Part shown: piece after piece, positions 56,243 to 64,000 of the stretch
How the letters are laid out: each line of letters opens with the position of its first letter
Position numbering within the stretch: position 1 is the first letter of the stretch
Notes under the pieces: generated by a model
What the model was told of the DNA's origin: nothing
Databases searched by the model: none
What the model saw: only the letters and a program-made list of their open reading frames with translations
Position numbers and translations under genes: made by a program
Source of the DNA: Burkholderia sp. Ax-1719
Lineage (GTDB): Bacteria; Pseudomonadota; Gammaproteobacteria; Burkholderiales; Burkholderiaceae
Length of the DNA stretch: 64,000 bases
Direction: 5' to 3'
Assembly: GCF_011753055.1 (NCBI RefSeq)
Contig: NZ_VWWJ01000001.1
Span: forward strand, 682,001-746,000

Positions 56243-58177
56243 ATGAAGCCTGCCTACCTCATCACCGCGCTGCTGTGGCTTTCGATGGCGGGGCTCGCGT
56301 TCGCGGTCGCGAAGCGGGCCGCCTATTGGCGGCTCGGGCGCGCAGCCGTGCCGGGAGCTTACGGCAAATTCGGCGTTGGCAATCTGTTCAGTATCCCGAA
56401 GCGATATTTCGTCGATTTGCATCATGTAGTGGCGCGCGACCCGTATATCGCGAAGACTCACGTTGCCACGGCGGGCGGCGCGATTGGCGCGCTGGTGCTG
56501 GTGTTCATCAACTACGGGCTGGCAATCTACTCGCCGTGGCTCGACAAGCTGATCCTGCTGGCTGCGCTGGCGATGCTGGTGGGCGCGGTGTTCGTGTGGC
56601 GTCGCCGTCATGCGAAGCAGGTGCCTGCGCGTCTTTCGCGCGGGCCGTGGAATACGCTGCCGTGGATGCTGGGGGCGTTTGCGCTGGGTATCGCGCTGTA
56701 CACGGCGGTGCCTGCGGGCGCGATGTCGGGCGCGTTTGCGCTGATCTGCGCGCTGCTGATCGTGATCGGCGCTTATACGATGACGTTCGGCGCGGCGCAG
56801 GGCGGCCCGATGAAGCACGCGGTGGCGGGGCTGCTGCATCTGGCGTTTCACCCGCGCCAGGAGCGCTTTGCGGCCGATCGCACGGCGTGGACCGGCGAAG
56901 GCGAGGCCACGCCGCCCACCGCGCTCAAGCTGCCCGATATCGAGCAGAAGGAATATGGCGTTGCCAAACCGGTCGAATTCCGCTGGAACCAGCTGCTGAG
57001 TTTCGACGCCTGCGTGCAGTGCGGTAAATGCGAGGCGGCTTGCCCCGCTTTCGCAGCAGGCCAGCCGCTCAATCCCAAGAAGCTGATTCAGGATCTCGTG
57101 ACCGGCATGGCGGGTGGCACGGACGCGGCCTACGCCGGCAGCCCCACGCCGGGGATCGAAATTGGCAAGCATGGCGGTCAGCCCAATGGCCCGATTGTCT
57201 CGGGCCTGATCGAGACGCAGACGCTCTGGTCCTGCACCACCTGCCGCGCCTGCGTGCAGGAGTGCCCGATGCTGATCGAGCATGTGGATGCCATCGTCGA
57301 TATGCGGCGCAACCAGACGCTCGTGCATGGCACGGTGCCGGGCAAAGGCCCGGAAGTGCTGGCCAATCTGCGCGAAACCGGCACGATGGGCGGCTACGAC
57401 AAGGCCGCGCGCTACGACTGGTCTGTCGATCTGGATGCGCCGGTGGCGCAGCCCGGCAAGCGCGTCGATATCCTGCTGGTGGCCGGTGAAGGCGCTTTCG
57501 ACATGCGCTATCAGCGCACGCTGCGCGCGCTGGTGAAGGTGCTCAACAAAGCGGGCGTCGATTATGCGGTGCTGGGCGCGAGCGAATCCGATACTGGCGA
57601 CGTGGCGCGCCGTCTGGGCGATGAAGCCACTTTCCGCCAGATGGCGCGGCAGATGATGGTCACGCTCGGCACGCTGCAATTTGGCCGTATCGTCACCGCC
57701 GATCCGCACGTCATGCACAGCTTGCGCAACGAATATCGCGCACTGGGCGCGCGCTACGAGGTGCTGCATCACACCACACTGCTCGCCGAACTGGCTGATA
57801 AGCGCCGCATTGAACCGAAGGCGCTCGAAGCGCTGCGCGACAAGCGCACCACTTATCACGATCCCTGCTATCTGGGCCGCTACAACGGCGAAACCGAGGC
57901 GCCGCGAAAACTGCTCAAGACCATCGGCATTCGCGTAGTGGAGATGGAGCGCAGCGGCATGCGCGGCCGCTGCTGCGGCGGCGGAGGCGGCGCGCCGCTG
58001 ACCGATATCCCCGGCAAGCAGCGCATTCCCGATATCCGCATCGCCGATGCGCGCGCCGTGGGCGCCGACGTCGTAGCGGTCGGGTGTCCTAACTGTACGG
58101 CGATGCTCGAAGGCGTCGTGGGCCCGCGCCCCGAAGTCCTCGACGTGGCCGAACTCGTCGCCGCCGCGCTGGAGTGA
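56243..58177 (+). CDS. dgcB: Dimethylglycine demethylation protein DgcB (membrane iron-sulfur protein)
   Basis: A 644-residue inner-membrane protein that probably carries electrons from DgcA to the ETF or quinone. Residues 1-210 contain about five hydrophobic helices (DUF3483-type). Two 4Fe-4S motifs follow: CVQCGKCEAACP at about residue 258 and CTTCRACVQECP at about residue 333. The C-terminal half holds a CCG domain (HDPCYLGRYNGE and RGRCCGGGGG). It sits three bases after dgcA and five bases before etfA, so the four genes are one unit. Confidence 0.92.
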   Translation: MKPAYLITALLWLSMAGLAFAVAKRAAYWRLGRAAVPGAYGKFGVGNLFSIPKRYFVDLHHVVARDPYIAKTHVATAGGAIGALVLVFINYGLAIYSPWLDKLILLAALAMLVGAVFVWRRRHAKQVPARLSRGPWNTLPWMLGAFALGIALYTAVPAGAMSGAFALICALLIVIGAYTMTFGAAQGGPMKHAVAGLLHLAFHPRQERFAADRTAWTGEGEATPPTALKLPDIEQKEYGVAKPVEFRWNQLLSFDACVQCGKCEAACPAFAAGQPLNPKKLIQDLVTGMAGGTDAAYAGSPTPGIEIGKHGGQPNGPIVSGLIETQTLWSCTTCRACVQECPMLIEHVDAIVDMRRNQTLVHGTVPGKGPEVLANLRETGTMGGYDKAARYDWSVDLDAPVAQPGKRVDILLVAGEGAFDMRYQRTLRALVKVLNKAGVDYAVLGASESDTGDVARRLGDEATFRQMARQMMVTLGTLQFGRIVTADPHVMHSLRNEYRALGARYEVLHHTTLLAELADKRRIEPKALEALRDKRTTYHDPCYLGRYNGETEAPRKLLKTIGIRVVEMERSGMRGRCCGGGGGAPLTDIPGKQRIPDIRIADARAVGADVVAVGCPNCTAMLEGVVGPRPEVLDVAELVAAALE

Positions 58178-58181
58178 GCCG

Positions 58182-59351
58182 ATGAACGTCATCAAACGAA
58201 TCGACCCGCGCCGGCCTTTCGTCATCACCGCTGACGGGCTGAGGCGCATCACGCTGGGCGAACAAGGCAGCGCCGATCTCGCTGCCGTGCAACGCGCGGC
58301 GCACGGTCACGGCACGACGGCGGCGAAGCCGCGCCGCGAAGTGCGCGAGCGCAGGCATGTGCTGCTGGCGGTCGCGCATAGCGAACGCGGCGCGCTCGAC
58401 GATCACGCCTGCCAGACGATTGCCGCCGCCGCCTTGCTTGCGGATGCGCACACCGAAGTGGCGCTGCTGGTGTTCGGCGAATTGAAAGAAGATGTCGCCG
58501 CGCGCGGTGTGGACAAGCTGATCGAATTGCCGGGTTTCGAGCGTCGCGCGTTTGCGCCAGAAAGCGAACTGCGGGCCTTGCAAGCGTGCGCCGCGGCGCT
58601 CGCGCCGAAGCATATTTTTCTGTCCGATAACGCCTATGGCGACGGCGATCTGGGCCGTCGCTTTGCGGCTGCCGCCGGCGCGAGCGTGGCCACGCAAGTG
58701 GTCGAAATCGACGCGAACCATGTGGGCGTTTATGAGCAGGCGAAGCGGGCTTTTGCTACGCGCACGCTCCCCGATGTGATTCTGCTCGCTCCCAATGCGG
58801 TCGATACGAAGCTGCCGTTTGTGGGCGCGGGCGAAAAGCTCGCGGGCGATTTCATTCGCCCGGCCAGTGCGCTGGCGCAGCCGTATCGCGATCTGGGTCT
58901 GGAGGACATCGACGCGGCGCAGGTCGCGCTGGAAGAGGCCGATTTCATCGTCGCGGCAGGTAATGGCGTGAGCGATGTGGCGTCGTTCGAGCGGTTGGCG
59001 GGCGTGTTTGGCGCGGCTATCGGTGCGAGTCGCGTGGCCGTCGACAACGGCCATTTCACGCGCGACAAGCAGGTGGGTGCGACCGGCAAGACCGTGGAGG
59101 CGAGCGTGTATATCGCGTTCGGCATCTCGGGCGCGGTGCAGCATTTGCAGGGTATCAAGGACTGCCGCCACGTGATCGCGGTGAATACGGATGCCAGCGC
59201 ACCCATTGCGAAGCGCGCGAATCTGACCGTGGTGGGCGACGCGCAGGCGACCATTGCCGCGCTGATCGCGCAGGTTCAGGCCGCGCGCGCGGCACGTCAA
59301 CGCGGCGCGCCGGAAATCGAAGAGCGCAAGCCTGCAGGAGTCGCCGCATGA
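58182..59351 (+). CDS. etfA: Electron transfer flavoprotein, alpha subunit (dgc-linked)
   Basis: A 389-residue ETF alpha subunit that accepts electrons from the demethylase and passes them to the respiratory chain. The C-terminal FAD-binding region is intact: GASRVAVDNGHFTRDKQVGA, TGKTVEASVYIAFGISGAVQ, HLQGIKDCRHVIAVNTDASA. The N-terminal domain is longer than in housekeeping ETFs, as in the PA5400 type. Its stop overlaps etfB by four bases. Confidence 0.92.
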   Translation: MNVIKRIDPRRPFVITADGLRRITLGEQGSADLAAVQRAAHGHGTTAAKPRREVRERRHVLLAVAHSERGALDDHACQTIAAAALLADAHTEVALLVFGELKEDVAARGVDKLIELPGFERRAFAPESELRALQACAAALAPKHIFLSDNAYGDGDLGRRFAAAAGASVATQVVEIDANHVGVYEQAKRAFATRTLPDVILLAPNAVDTKLPFVGAGEKLAGDFIRPASALAQPYRDLGLEDIDAAQVALEEADFIVAAGNGVSDVASFERLAGVFGAAIGASRVAVDNGHFTRDKQVGATGKTVEASVYIAFGISGAVQHLQGIKDCRHVIAVNTDASAPIAKRANLTVVGDAQATIAALIAQVQAARAARQRGAPEIEERKPAGVAA

Positions 59352-60142
59352 ACACCAACGCAAAAGTCAAACTGCAACGTATCGCCGTGCTGGTTTCGAC
59401 GGGACGGCATCCCGTGAGCGGTGCGCCGCGCTACAGCCGCAACGACGCGGCAGCGCTGGAACTGGGCCGCAAGCTCGCGCAGCAACACGGCGCGCAACTC
59501 GACGTGATCCACGCAGGCGATCCCACCGATCTGGCGCTGCCCGAATACCTCGCGCTAGGCGCGCAACAGGTGGAAGTGCTCAATTGCACGCCGGAAGACG
59601 ACGCCGCTCAGGCGCTCGCCACGCGTGTACGCGAACACGATCTCGTGCTCACCGGCACGCGCGCCGAGGGCGCGCACGACAGCGGCATGCTGCCATATCG
59701 CGTGGCGGCGCTGCTGGGCTATGCGCTGGTGGGCGCGGCGGTCGATCTCGACATGGAGGGCGGACAGGCGCGCGTGCGCCAGTTCCTGCCGAAAGGTTTG
59801 CGCCGCCGCGTGGAAGCGGCGTTGCCCGCCGTGGTGGCGGTGCATCCGCTTGCCGAGGCGAAGCCCGCTTATGCCTATGCGCGGCTGCGCGCCGGAACGG
59901 TCTGGCCGTCGGCTGCCATTGCGCGTGTGCCCAATACCGAAGCCGCCGCCTGGCAATCCGGCCCCGTCGAACGCAAGCCGGTCAAGCTCGTCGCCGCCGA
60001 GCGCCGCTCGGGCCACGCCCGGATGCTGGGCGCGACCACGACCGAAAGCCGGGGCGGCAACGTCGTAAATGCGGGGACTTCGGTCGAAAAAGCACAAGTG
60101 ATTCTGGCGTATTTACGCGAGCATCAACTCATCGACGACTGA
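59348..60142 (+). CDS. etfB: Electron transfer flavoprotein, beta subunit (dgc-linked)
   Basis: A 264-residue ETF beta subunit of the PA5401 type. It shows the adenine-nucleotide fold with ALELGRKLAQQHGAQLDVIH, VLTGTRAEGAHDSGMLPYRV and the later PAVVAVHPLAEAKPAYAYA. Together with the alpha subunit it forms the acceptor for DgcAB. ATG at 59348 overlaps etfA (ATGA), with AGGAG eight bases upstream. A 93-base gap then separates it from gbcA. Confidence 0.9.
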   Translation: MNTNAKVKLQRIAVLVSTGRHPVSGAPRYSRNDAAALELGRKLAQQHGAQLDVIHAGDPTDLALPEYLALGAQQVEVLNCTPEDDAAQALATRVREHDLVLTGTRAEGAHDSGMLPYRVAALLGYALVGAAVDLDMEGGQARVRQFLPKGLRRRVEAALPAVVAVHPLAEAKPAYAYARLRAGTVWPSAAIARVPNTEAAAWQSGPVERKPVKLVAAERRSGHARMLGATTTESRGGNVVNAGTSVEKAQVILAYLREHQLIDD

Positions 60143-60235
60143 TTTCGCGGTGGGGCGAAAGGCCACGGCGAATAAGGTCGGTCACGACGCATGCACTAAA
60201 CAGACGCATCAAGGACGCAGAATCCGGAGCACACG

Positions 60236-61525
60236 ATGAACGTATCGGCAGACGAATATGCACGCATGCGCGCGCTGGTGGAGCGGCGCAAAGCAGGTTA
60301 CAGCCTCGAAGCGCCTTTCTATCTGAGCGAGGAGATTTTCGCGCTCGATATGCAGGCGATTTTCAGGGAGCACTGGATTCAGGTCGCCGTGGAGCCGGAA
60401 CTTCCGGAGCCCGGCGACTATGTGACGGTCGAACTCGGCAGCGATTCGATCCTGATCGTGCGCGACGACGACATGCAGGTGCGCGCGTTTCATAACGTGT
60501 GTCGCCATCGCGGCGCGCGCCTGTGTAATGAGGAAAAGGGCACGGTTGGCAATATCGTCTGCCCGTACCACAGCTGGACGTATAACCTGAACGGCGATCT
60601 GATGTTCGCCGAGCACATGGGCGAGCAGTTCGACCGTTGCAAGCACAGCCTGAAGAGCGTCCATGTACAAAACCTGGCAGGCCTGATCTTCGTGTGCCTG
60701 GCTGATGAGCCGCCCGCCGATTTCGACCTCATGCGCGCGGCGATGGAGCCGTATCTGCTGCCGCACGATCTGGCCAACTGCAAGGTGGCGGCGCAGGTCG
60801 ACATCATCGAAAAGGGCAACTGGAAGCTGGTGATGGAGAACAATCGCGAGTGCTATCACTGTGTCGCGAACCATCCCGAGCTGACGATTTCGCTTTATGA
60901 GTATGGCTTCGGCTATCAGCGTTCGGACGCCAACGCGGAGGGCATGGATGCCTTCGAGCGCACCTGCGTGGAGCGTGCGCGCCAGTGGGAGCAACTGGAT
61001 CTGCCATCGGTCGAAATCGAAAAGCTGCTGGATGTGACGGGCTTTCGCACGCAGCGTCTGCCGCTCGATCGCAGCGGCGAATCGCAGACGCTCGACGCCA
61101 AGGTGGCCTGCAAGAAACTGCTCGGCGAATTCCGCAGTGCCGATCTGGGTGGCCTCTCGTTCTGGACGCAGCCGAATTCCTGGCATCACTTCATGAGCGA
61201 TCACATCGTGACGTTCTCGGTGATTCCGCTTTCGGCGGGCGAGACGCTGGTGCGCACGCGCTGGCTGGTGCACAAGGACGCGCGCGAAGGCATCGATTAC
61301 GACGTGGCGAATCTCACGGCGGTCTGGAACGCCACCAACAATCAGGACCGCACGCTGGTGGAGTATTCGCAGCGTGGCGCGGCGAGCAGCGCCTACGAGC
61401 CGGGTCCATATTCGCCCTATACCGAAGGGCTGGTGGAAAAATTCTCGGCCTGGTATGTGGGTCGTATCGCCGCTGCGCTTGGGCGCAAGCGGACCATTCC
61501 CATGCGCGTGGAAAGCGGAGTCTGA
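60236..61525 (+). CDS. gbcA: Glycine betaine monooxygenase, Rieske oxygenase subunit
   Basis: GbcA hydroxylates a methyl group of glycine betaine, giving dimethylglycine and formaldehyde, with electrons from GbcB. The 429-residue protein has the Rieske 2Fe-2S motif Cys89-x-His91 (VCRHRGARLC) and Cys109-x2-His112 (CPYHSW). The mononuclear-iron histidines are His208 and His213 in NRECYHCVANHPEL. GGAG lies seven bases before the ATG. It starts a two-gene gbcAB unit separated by 93 bases from etfB; the gap is the likely GbdR-controlled promoter. FdhA upstream would oxidise the formaldehyde. Confidence 0.95.
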   Translation: MNVSADEYARMRALVERRKAGYSLEAPFYLSEEIFALDMQAIFREHWIQVAVEPELPEPGDYVTVELGSDSILIVRDDDMQVRAFHNVCRHRGARLCNEEKGTVGNIVCPYHSWTYNLNGDLMFAEHMGEQFDRCKHSLKSVHVQNLAGLIFVCLADEPPADFDLMRAAMEPYLLPHDLANCKVAAQVDIIEKGNWKLVMENNRECYHCVANHPELTISLYEYGFGYQRSDANAEGMDAFERTCVERARQWEQLDLPSVEIEKLLDVTGFRTQRLPLDRSGESQTLDAKVACKKLLGEFRSADLGGLSFWTQPNSWHHFMSDHIVTFSVIPLSAGETLVRTRWLVHKDAREGIDYDVANLTAVWNATNNQDRTLVEYSQRGAASSAYEPGPYSPYTEGLVEKFSAWYVGRIAAALGRKRTIPMRVESGV

Positions 61526-61526
61526 C

Positions 61527-62666
61527 ATGATGCGAGATGCGGCCCAATTCGATCCGGCCCACAGCCGCGTAACGCGCCCAGCGTTCTGGGGCGCGCTGCC
61601 GGAGAAGTGGACGAGCGACGCCGAGGAAACGCTGGAATGCTGTCATGTGCGTCAGGAAACGCATGACGTAAAGAGCTTTTTCCTGCGCTCGCCGCAAGGC
61701 CGCACGTTCTCGTTCGAGCCGGGCCAGTTCGTCACGCTCGAACTGGAGATCGACGGCGAAACGATCAACCGTTGCTACACGATATCGTCTTCGCCTGCGC
61801 GGCCCCACACGCTGTCCATCACGGTCAAACGCGTGCCGGGCGGCAAGGTGTCGAACTGGCTGCACGACAACCTCATGCCGGGCGCGATGATACGCGTGCT
61901 GGGGCCTGCGGGCGAATTCACCTGCGCGCGTCACGCCGCGCCAAAGTATCTGTTTCTTTCGGCGGGATCGGGCATTACGCCGCTGATGTCGATGAGCCGC
62001 GCGTATCACGACCTGGCTGAAGATCGCGACATCGTATTCGTGCACAGCGCGCGCACGCCCGATGACGTCATCTTCGCGCGCGAACTCGAATTGATTGCCG
62101 CGAGCCATTCGAGTTTTCGTACCTCGTTTGTGTGCGAGCGTGTGGGTGCGCGTACGCATTGGTCGGGCGTCACGGGTTTTCTCACACTGCCGCTGCTGAA
62201 ACTGATTGCGCCGGATTTTATGGAGCGCGAGATTTTCACCTGCGGCCCCGCACCGTATATGAAGGCCGTGCGCGATCTGCTCGATGAAGCGGGTTTCGCA
62301 CGCGAGCGTTATCACGAAGAGAGTTTCTCGTTCGAGACGCTGGCGGCCGACGACGCGCCATTAACCGCCGCTCCAGACTCAGCGCCAGTTTCGACGGAAG
62401 CCACCACCTTCAAGGTGACGTTTGCAAAGAGCCACCGCGAGATCGTTTGCGGCGAGCATCAGCACGTGCTGGCGGCGGCGCGCGAGGCGGGCGTGCGTCT
62501 GCCTTCGTCGTGCGCCCAGGGTATGTGCGGCACCTGCAAGGTGAAGCTCGTCTCGGGGCAGGTGGAAATGAAGCACAACGGCGGCATTCGCCAGCGCGAA
62601 ATCGATCAGGGCATGGTGCTGCTGTGCTGCAGCACGCCGCGCTCGGATCTCGTCGTCGATAAATAA
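61527..62666 (+). CDS. gbcB: Glycine betaine monooxygenase, reductase subunit
   Basis: GbcB passes electrons from NADH to the GbcA Rieske centre. The 379-residue protein has an FAD domain (RCYTISSSPARPHTLSITVK), an NAD domain (LFLSAGSGITPLMSMSRAYH and FTCGPAPYMKAV) and a C-terminal plant-type 2Fe-2S ferredoxin domain (PSSCAQGMCGTCKVKLVSG, LLCCSTP). The start is at ATG 61527 or the adjacent ATG 61530, just after the gbcA stop. The frame open further upstream lies inside gbcA. Confidence 0.95.
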   Translation: MMRDAAQFDPAHSRVTRPAFWGALPEKWTSDAEETLECCHVRQETHDVKSFFLRSPQGRTFSFEPGQFVTLELEIDGETINRCYTISSSPARPHTLSITVKRVPGGKVSNWLHDNLMPGAMIRVLGPAGEFTCARHAAPKYLFLSAGSGITPLMSMSRAYHDLAEDRDIVFVHSARTPDDVIFARELELIAASHSSFRTSFVCERVGARTHWSGVTGFLTLPLLKLIAPDFMEREIFTCGPAPYMKAVRDLLDEAGFARERYHEESFSFETLAADDAPLTAAPDSAPVSTEATTFKVTFAKSHREIVCGEHQHVLAAAREAGVRLPSSCAQGMCGTCKVKLVSGQVEMKHNGGIRQREIDQGMVLLCCSTPRSDLVVDK

Positions 62667-62789
62667 ATCCGCCAATGCGTACCGCGTCGCGGTTGAACAA
62701 TATCGCGTCGGAAAACAACGGTATCGGCCATTTGTGACGGGGGAATCTGGAGGTGTAGGGCGCTTGTGCCCGAATCACAGGAGATTGCC

Positions 62790-63647
62790 GTGAAGCTGCT
62801 TGCAAAATGGTTGGGCATGGGTGTGATGTCGGTGGCGCTGGGCGCGAGCGCGCTCGCGGACAGCAAGCCGACGCTGAAAATCGGCTACGTGGAAGGGTGG
62901 GACGACAGCGTGGCGACCTCGAACGTGGCGGCGCGTATCATCGAAAAGCGTCTGGGTTATCAGGTCGAACTCGTGCCGGTGGCGGCTGGCATCATGTGGC
63001 AGGGCGTGGCGCGCGGCGATCTCGACGCCACGCTGTCCGCCTGGCTGCCGGTTACCCAGGGCGCTTACTGGGACCAGTTCAAGGGCAAGGTGGTCGATCT
63101 GGGCACCAATTTCCCCGGCGCGAAGATTGGTCTGGTGGTGCCGCAATACGTGACGGCTAAAAGTATCGACGATCTCAATGCGCAGAAGTCGGCCTTTGCA
63201 GGGCGCATCGTCGGCATCGATGCGGGTGCGGGCGTGATGAGCAAGACCGATCAGGCGATCAAGCAATATGGTCTGAACTATACGGTCATGCCTAGTTCGG
63301 GCAGCGGCATGACGGCGGAACTGGCGCGCTCGGTCAACGCGAACAAGCCGGTGATCGTCACGGGCTGGACGCCGCATTGGATGTTCGCCAAATACAAATT
63401 GCGCTTCCTTGAAGATCCGAAGAATGTGTTCGGCGCGGCTGAACATGTGGATAGCGTCGTGAATCCGGGGCTGGAAAACAAGGCTCCGCCCGTGGTCGCG
63501 TTCCTCAAGAAGTTCCAGTGGAAGCCGGGCGAAATCGACAGCGTGATGCTGGCGATCCAGAACGGCACCAAGCCCGACGCCGCCGCCGACAGCTGGATCG
63601 CCGCGCATGGCGAACGCGTGCAGGACTGGGTGGCGTCCGCGCAGTAA
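62790..63647 (+). CDS. cbcX: Glycine betaine/choline ABC transporter binding protein
   Basis: A 285-residue periplasmic binding protein of the OpuAC/ProX group. It begins with a signal peptide (MKLLAKWLGMGVMSVALGAS, cleavage after ALA) and continues LKIGYVEGWDDSVATSNVAA, LVPVAAGIMWQGVARGDLDA, SAWLPVTQGAYWDQF and VIVTGWTPHWMFAKYKLRF. The start is a GTG at 62790 with AGGAG seven bases upstream. It lies 117 bases before the transporter ATPase gene, so it is the resident binding protein of that importer. The ligand is glycine betaine, choline or carnitine; the cluster favours betaine. Confidence 0.9.
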   Translation: MKLLAKWLGMGVMSVALGASALADSKPTLKIGYVEGWDDSVATSNVAARIIEKRLGYQVELVPVAAGIMWQGVARGDLDATLSAWLPVTQGAYWDQFKGKVVDLGTNFPGAKIGLVVPQYVTAKSIDDLNAQKSAFAGRIVGIDAGAGVMSKTDQAIKQYGLNYTVMPSSGSGMTAELARSVNANKPVIVTGWTPHWMFAKYKLRFLEDPKNVFGAAEHVDSVVNPGLENKAPPVVAFLKKFQWKPGEIDSVMLAIQNGTKPDAAADSWIAAHGERVQDWVASAQ

Positions 63648-63764
63648 TCGCGCATTAGCCGCGCAATCAATTTAGGCATCCGAAACGTGTCGCCGCGCGC
63701 CGCGCCGGCATGCGTGTTCAGACACAGTGCGGGCCGGCGCCTGCATCACGAGGAGATGGACTCG

Positions 63765-64000
63765 ATGAAATCCCCCAAGATCGTGGTCGACGGACTCTGC
63801 AAGGTGTTCGGACCCAACCCCAAGTTGGCGCGCGAGATGTTGGCGCGCGGCGCCACCAAGGACGAACTCTTCAAGCAGACCGGCTACGTGCTGGGCGTCA
63901 ACAACGCGAGCTTCGAAGTCCAGGAAGGCGAGATCTTCGTGCTGATGGGGCTGTCCGGCTCCGGCAAATCCACGCTGATCCGCCTCATCAACCGGCTGGT
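63765..64000 (+). CDS. cbcV: Glycine betaine/choline ABC transporter ATPase (partial, runs off the window)
   Basis: The first 78 residues of a ProV/CbcV-type ATPase are visible. They begin MKSPKIVVDGLCKVFGPNPK, contain the ProV-specific stretch with EMLARGATKDELFKQTG, and reach the Walker A GLSGSGKST at residues 62-70. AGGAG precedes the ATG. The gene continues past base 64000; the permease should follow. This transporter core could also serve the orphan choX-like protein. Confidence 0.9.
   Translation, partial: MKSPKIVVDGLCKVFGPNPKLAREMLARGATKDELFKQTGYVLGVNNASFEVQEGEIFVLMGLSGSGKSTLIRLINRL

Overview
The window is GC-rich chromosomal DNA from a betaproteobacterium of the Burkholderia sensu lato group, most likely Paraburkholderia or a close relative. 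The reasons are codon use, an OmpC-type Burkholderia porin, an intracellular PHB depolymerase, a three-subunit gluconate 2-dehydrogenase and the characteristic intergenic palindrome TTTCTTTGCCG/CGGCAAAGAAA. There is no CRISPR array, rRNA, tRNA, prophage or transposase. About 52 protein genes are supported, plus one gene remnant.

Left part (1-14.8 kb). It opens with the last gene of a sugar ABC transporter operon, a cupin gene and metE. Next come a two-gene unit of unknown function (the second protein is an internally duplicated putative zinc-ribbon protein), a truncated HNH endonuclease remnant, and a regulator/CMD-family pair. A tightly overlapped three-gene operon on the minus strand (14015 to 6971) encodes a BcsB-like periplasmic subunit, an NfrB-like membrane glycosyltransferase with C-terminal MshEN domains, and an NfrA-like TPR/outer-membrane protein. 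I read it as a c-di-GMP-gated exopolysaccharide synthase and exporter related to the E. coli N4-phage receptor system. It is the best candidate here for an under-described system.

Middle part (14.8-32 kb). A phosphonate cluster (MFS transporter, phosphonoacetaldehyde reductase-type alcohol dehydrogenase, PhnX, divergent LysR regulator) has a perfect 10-bp-arm palindrome in the control region and no phnW. It is followed by a GST, PhaZ, a diguanylate cyclase, a YkgJ-type cysteine-cluster protein and a chemoreceptor behind a near-perfect sigma-28 promoter. Then come the three-subunit gluconate dehydrogenase, an HTH-only IclR protein coupled to a full IclR regulator, and PsiE.

Right part (32-64 kb). 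Almost everything belongs to choline and glycine betaine use. It holds an orphan ChoX-like binding protein and an APC permease; the betIBA operon behind a promoter overlapped by a palindromic operator; and a porin. These are followed by sdaA, soxBDAG, a folB-like gene, fdhA, gbdR, glyA, a dipeptidase-fold gene, a DUF5943 gene, dgcA, dgcB, etfAB, gbcA, gbcB and the start of a cbcX/cbcV-type transporter. Together these take choline to glycine betaine (BetA/BetB), dimethylglycine (GbcAB), sarcosine (DgcAB with the ETF), glycine plus methylene-THF (SoxBDAG), serine (GlyA) and pyruvate (SdaA). FdhA removes formaldehyde and GbdR is the probable activator. An intergenic element with arms of about 110 bp in inverted orientation lies between the porin and sdaA. 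The window ends inside the transporter ATPase gene.
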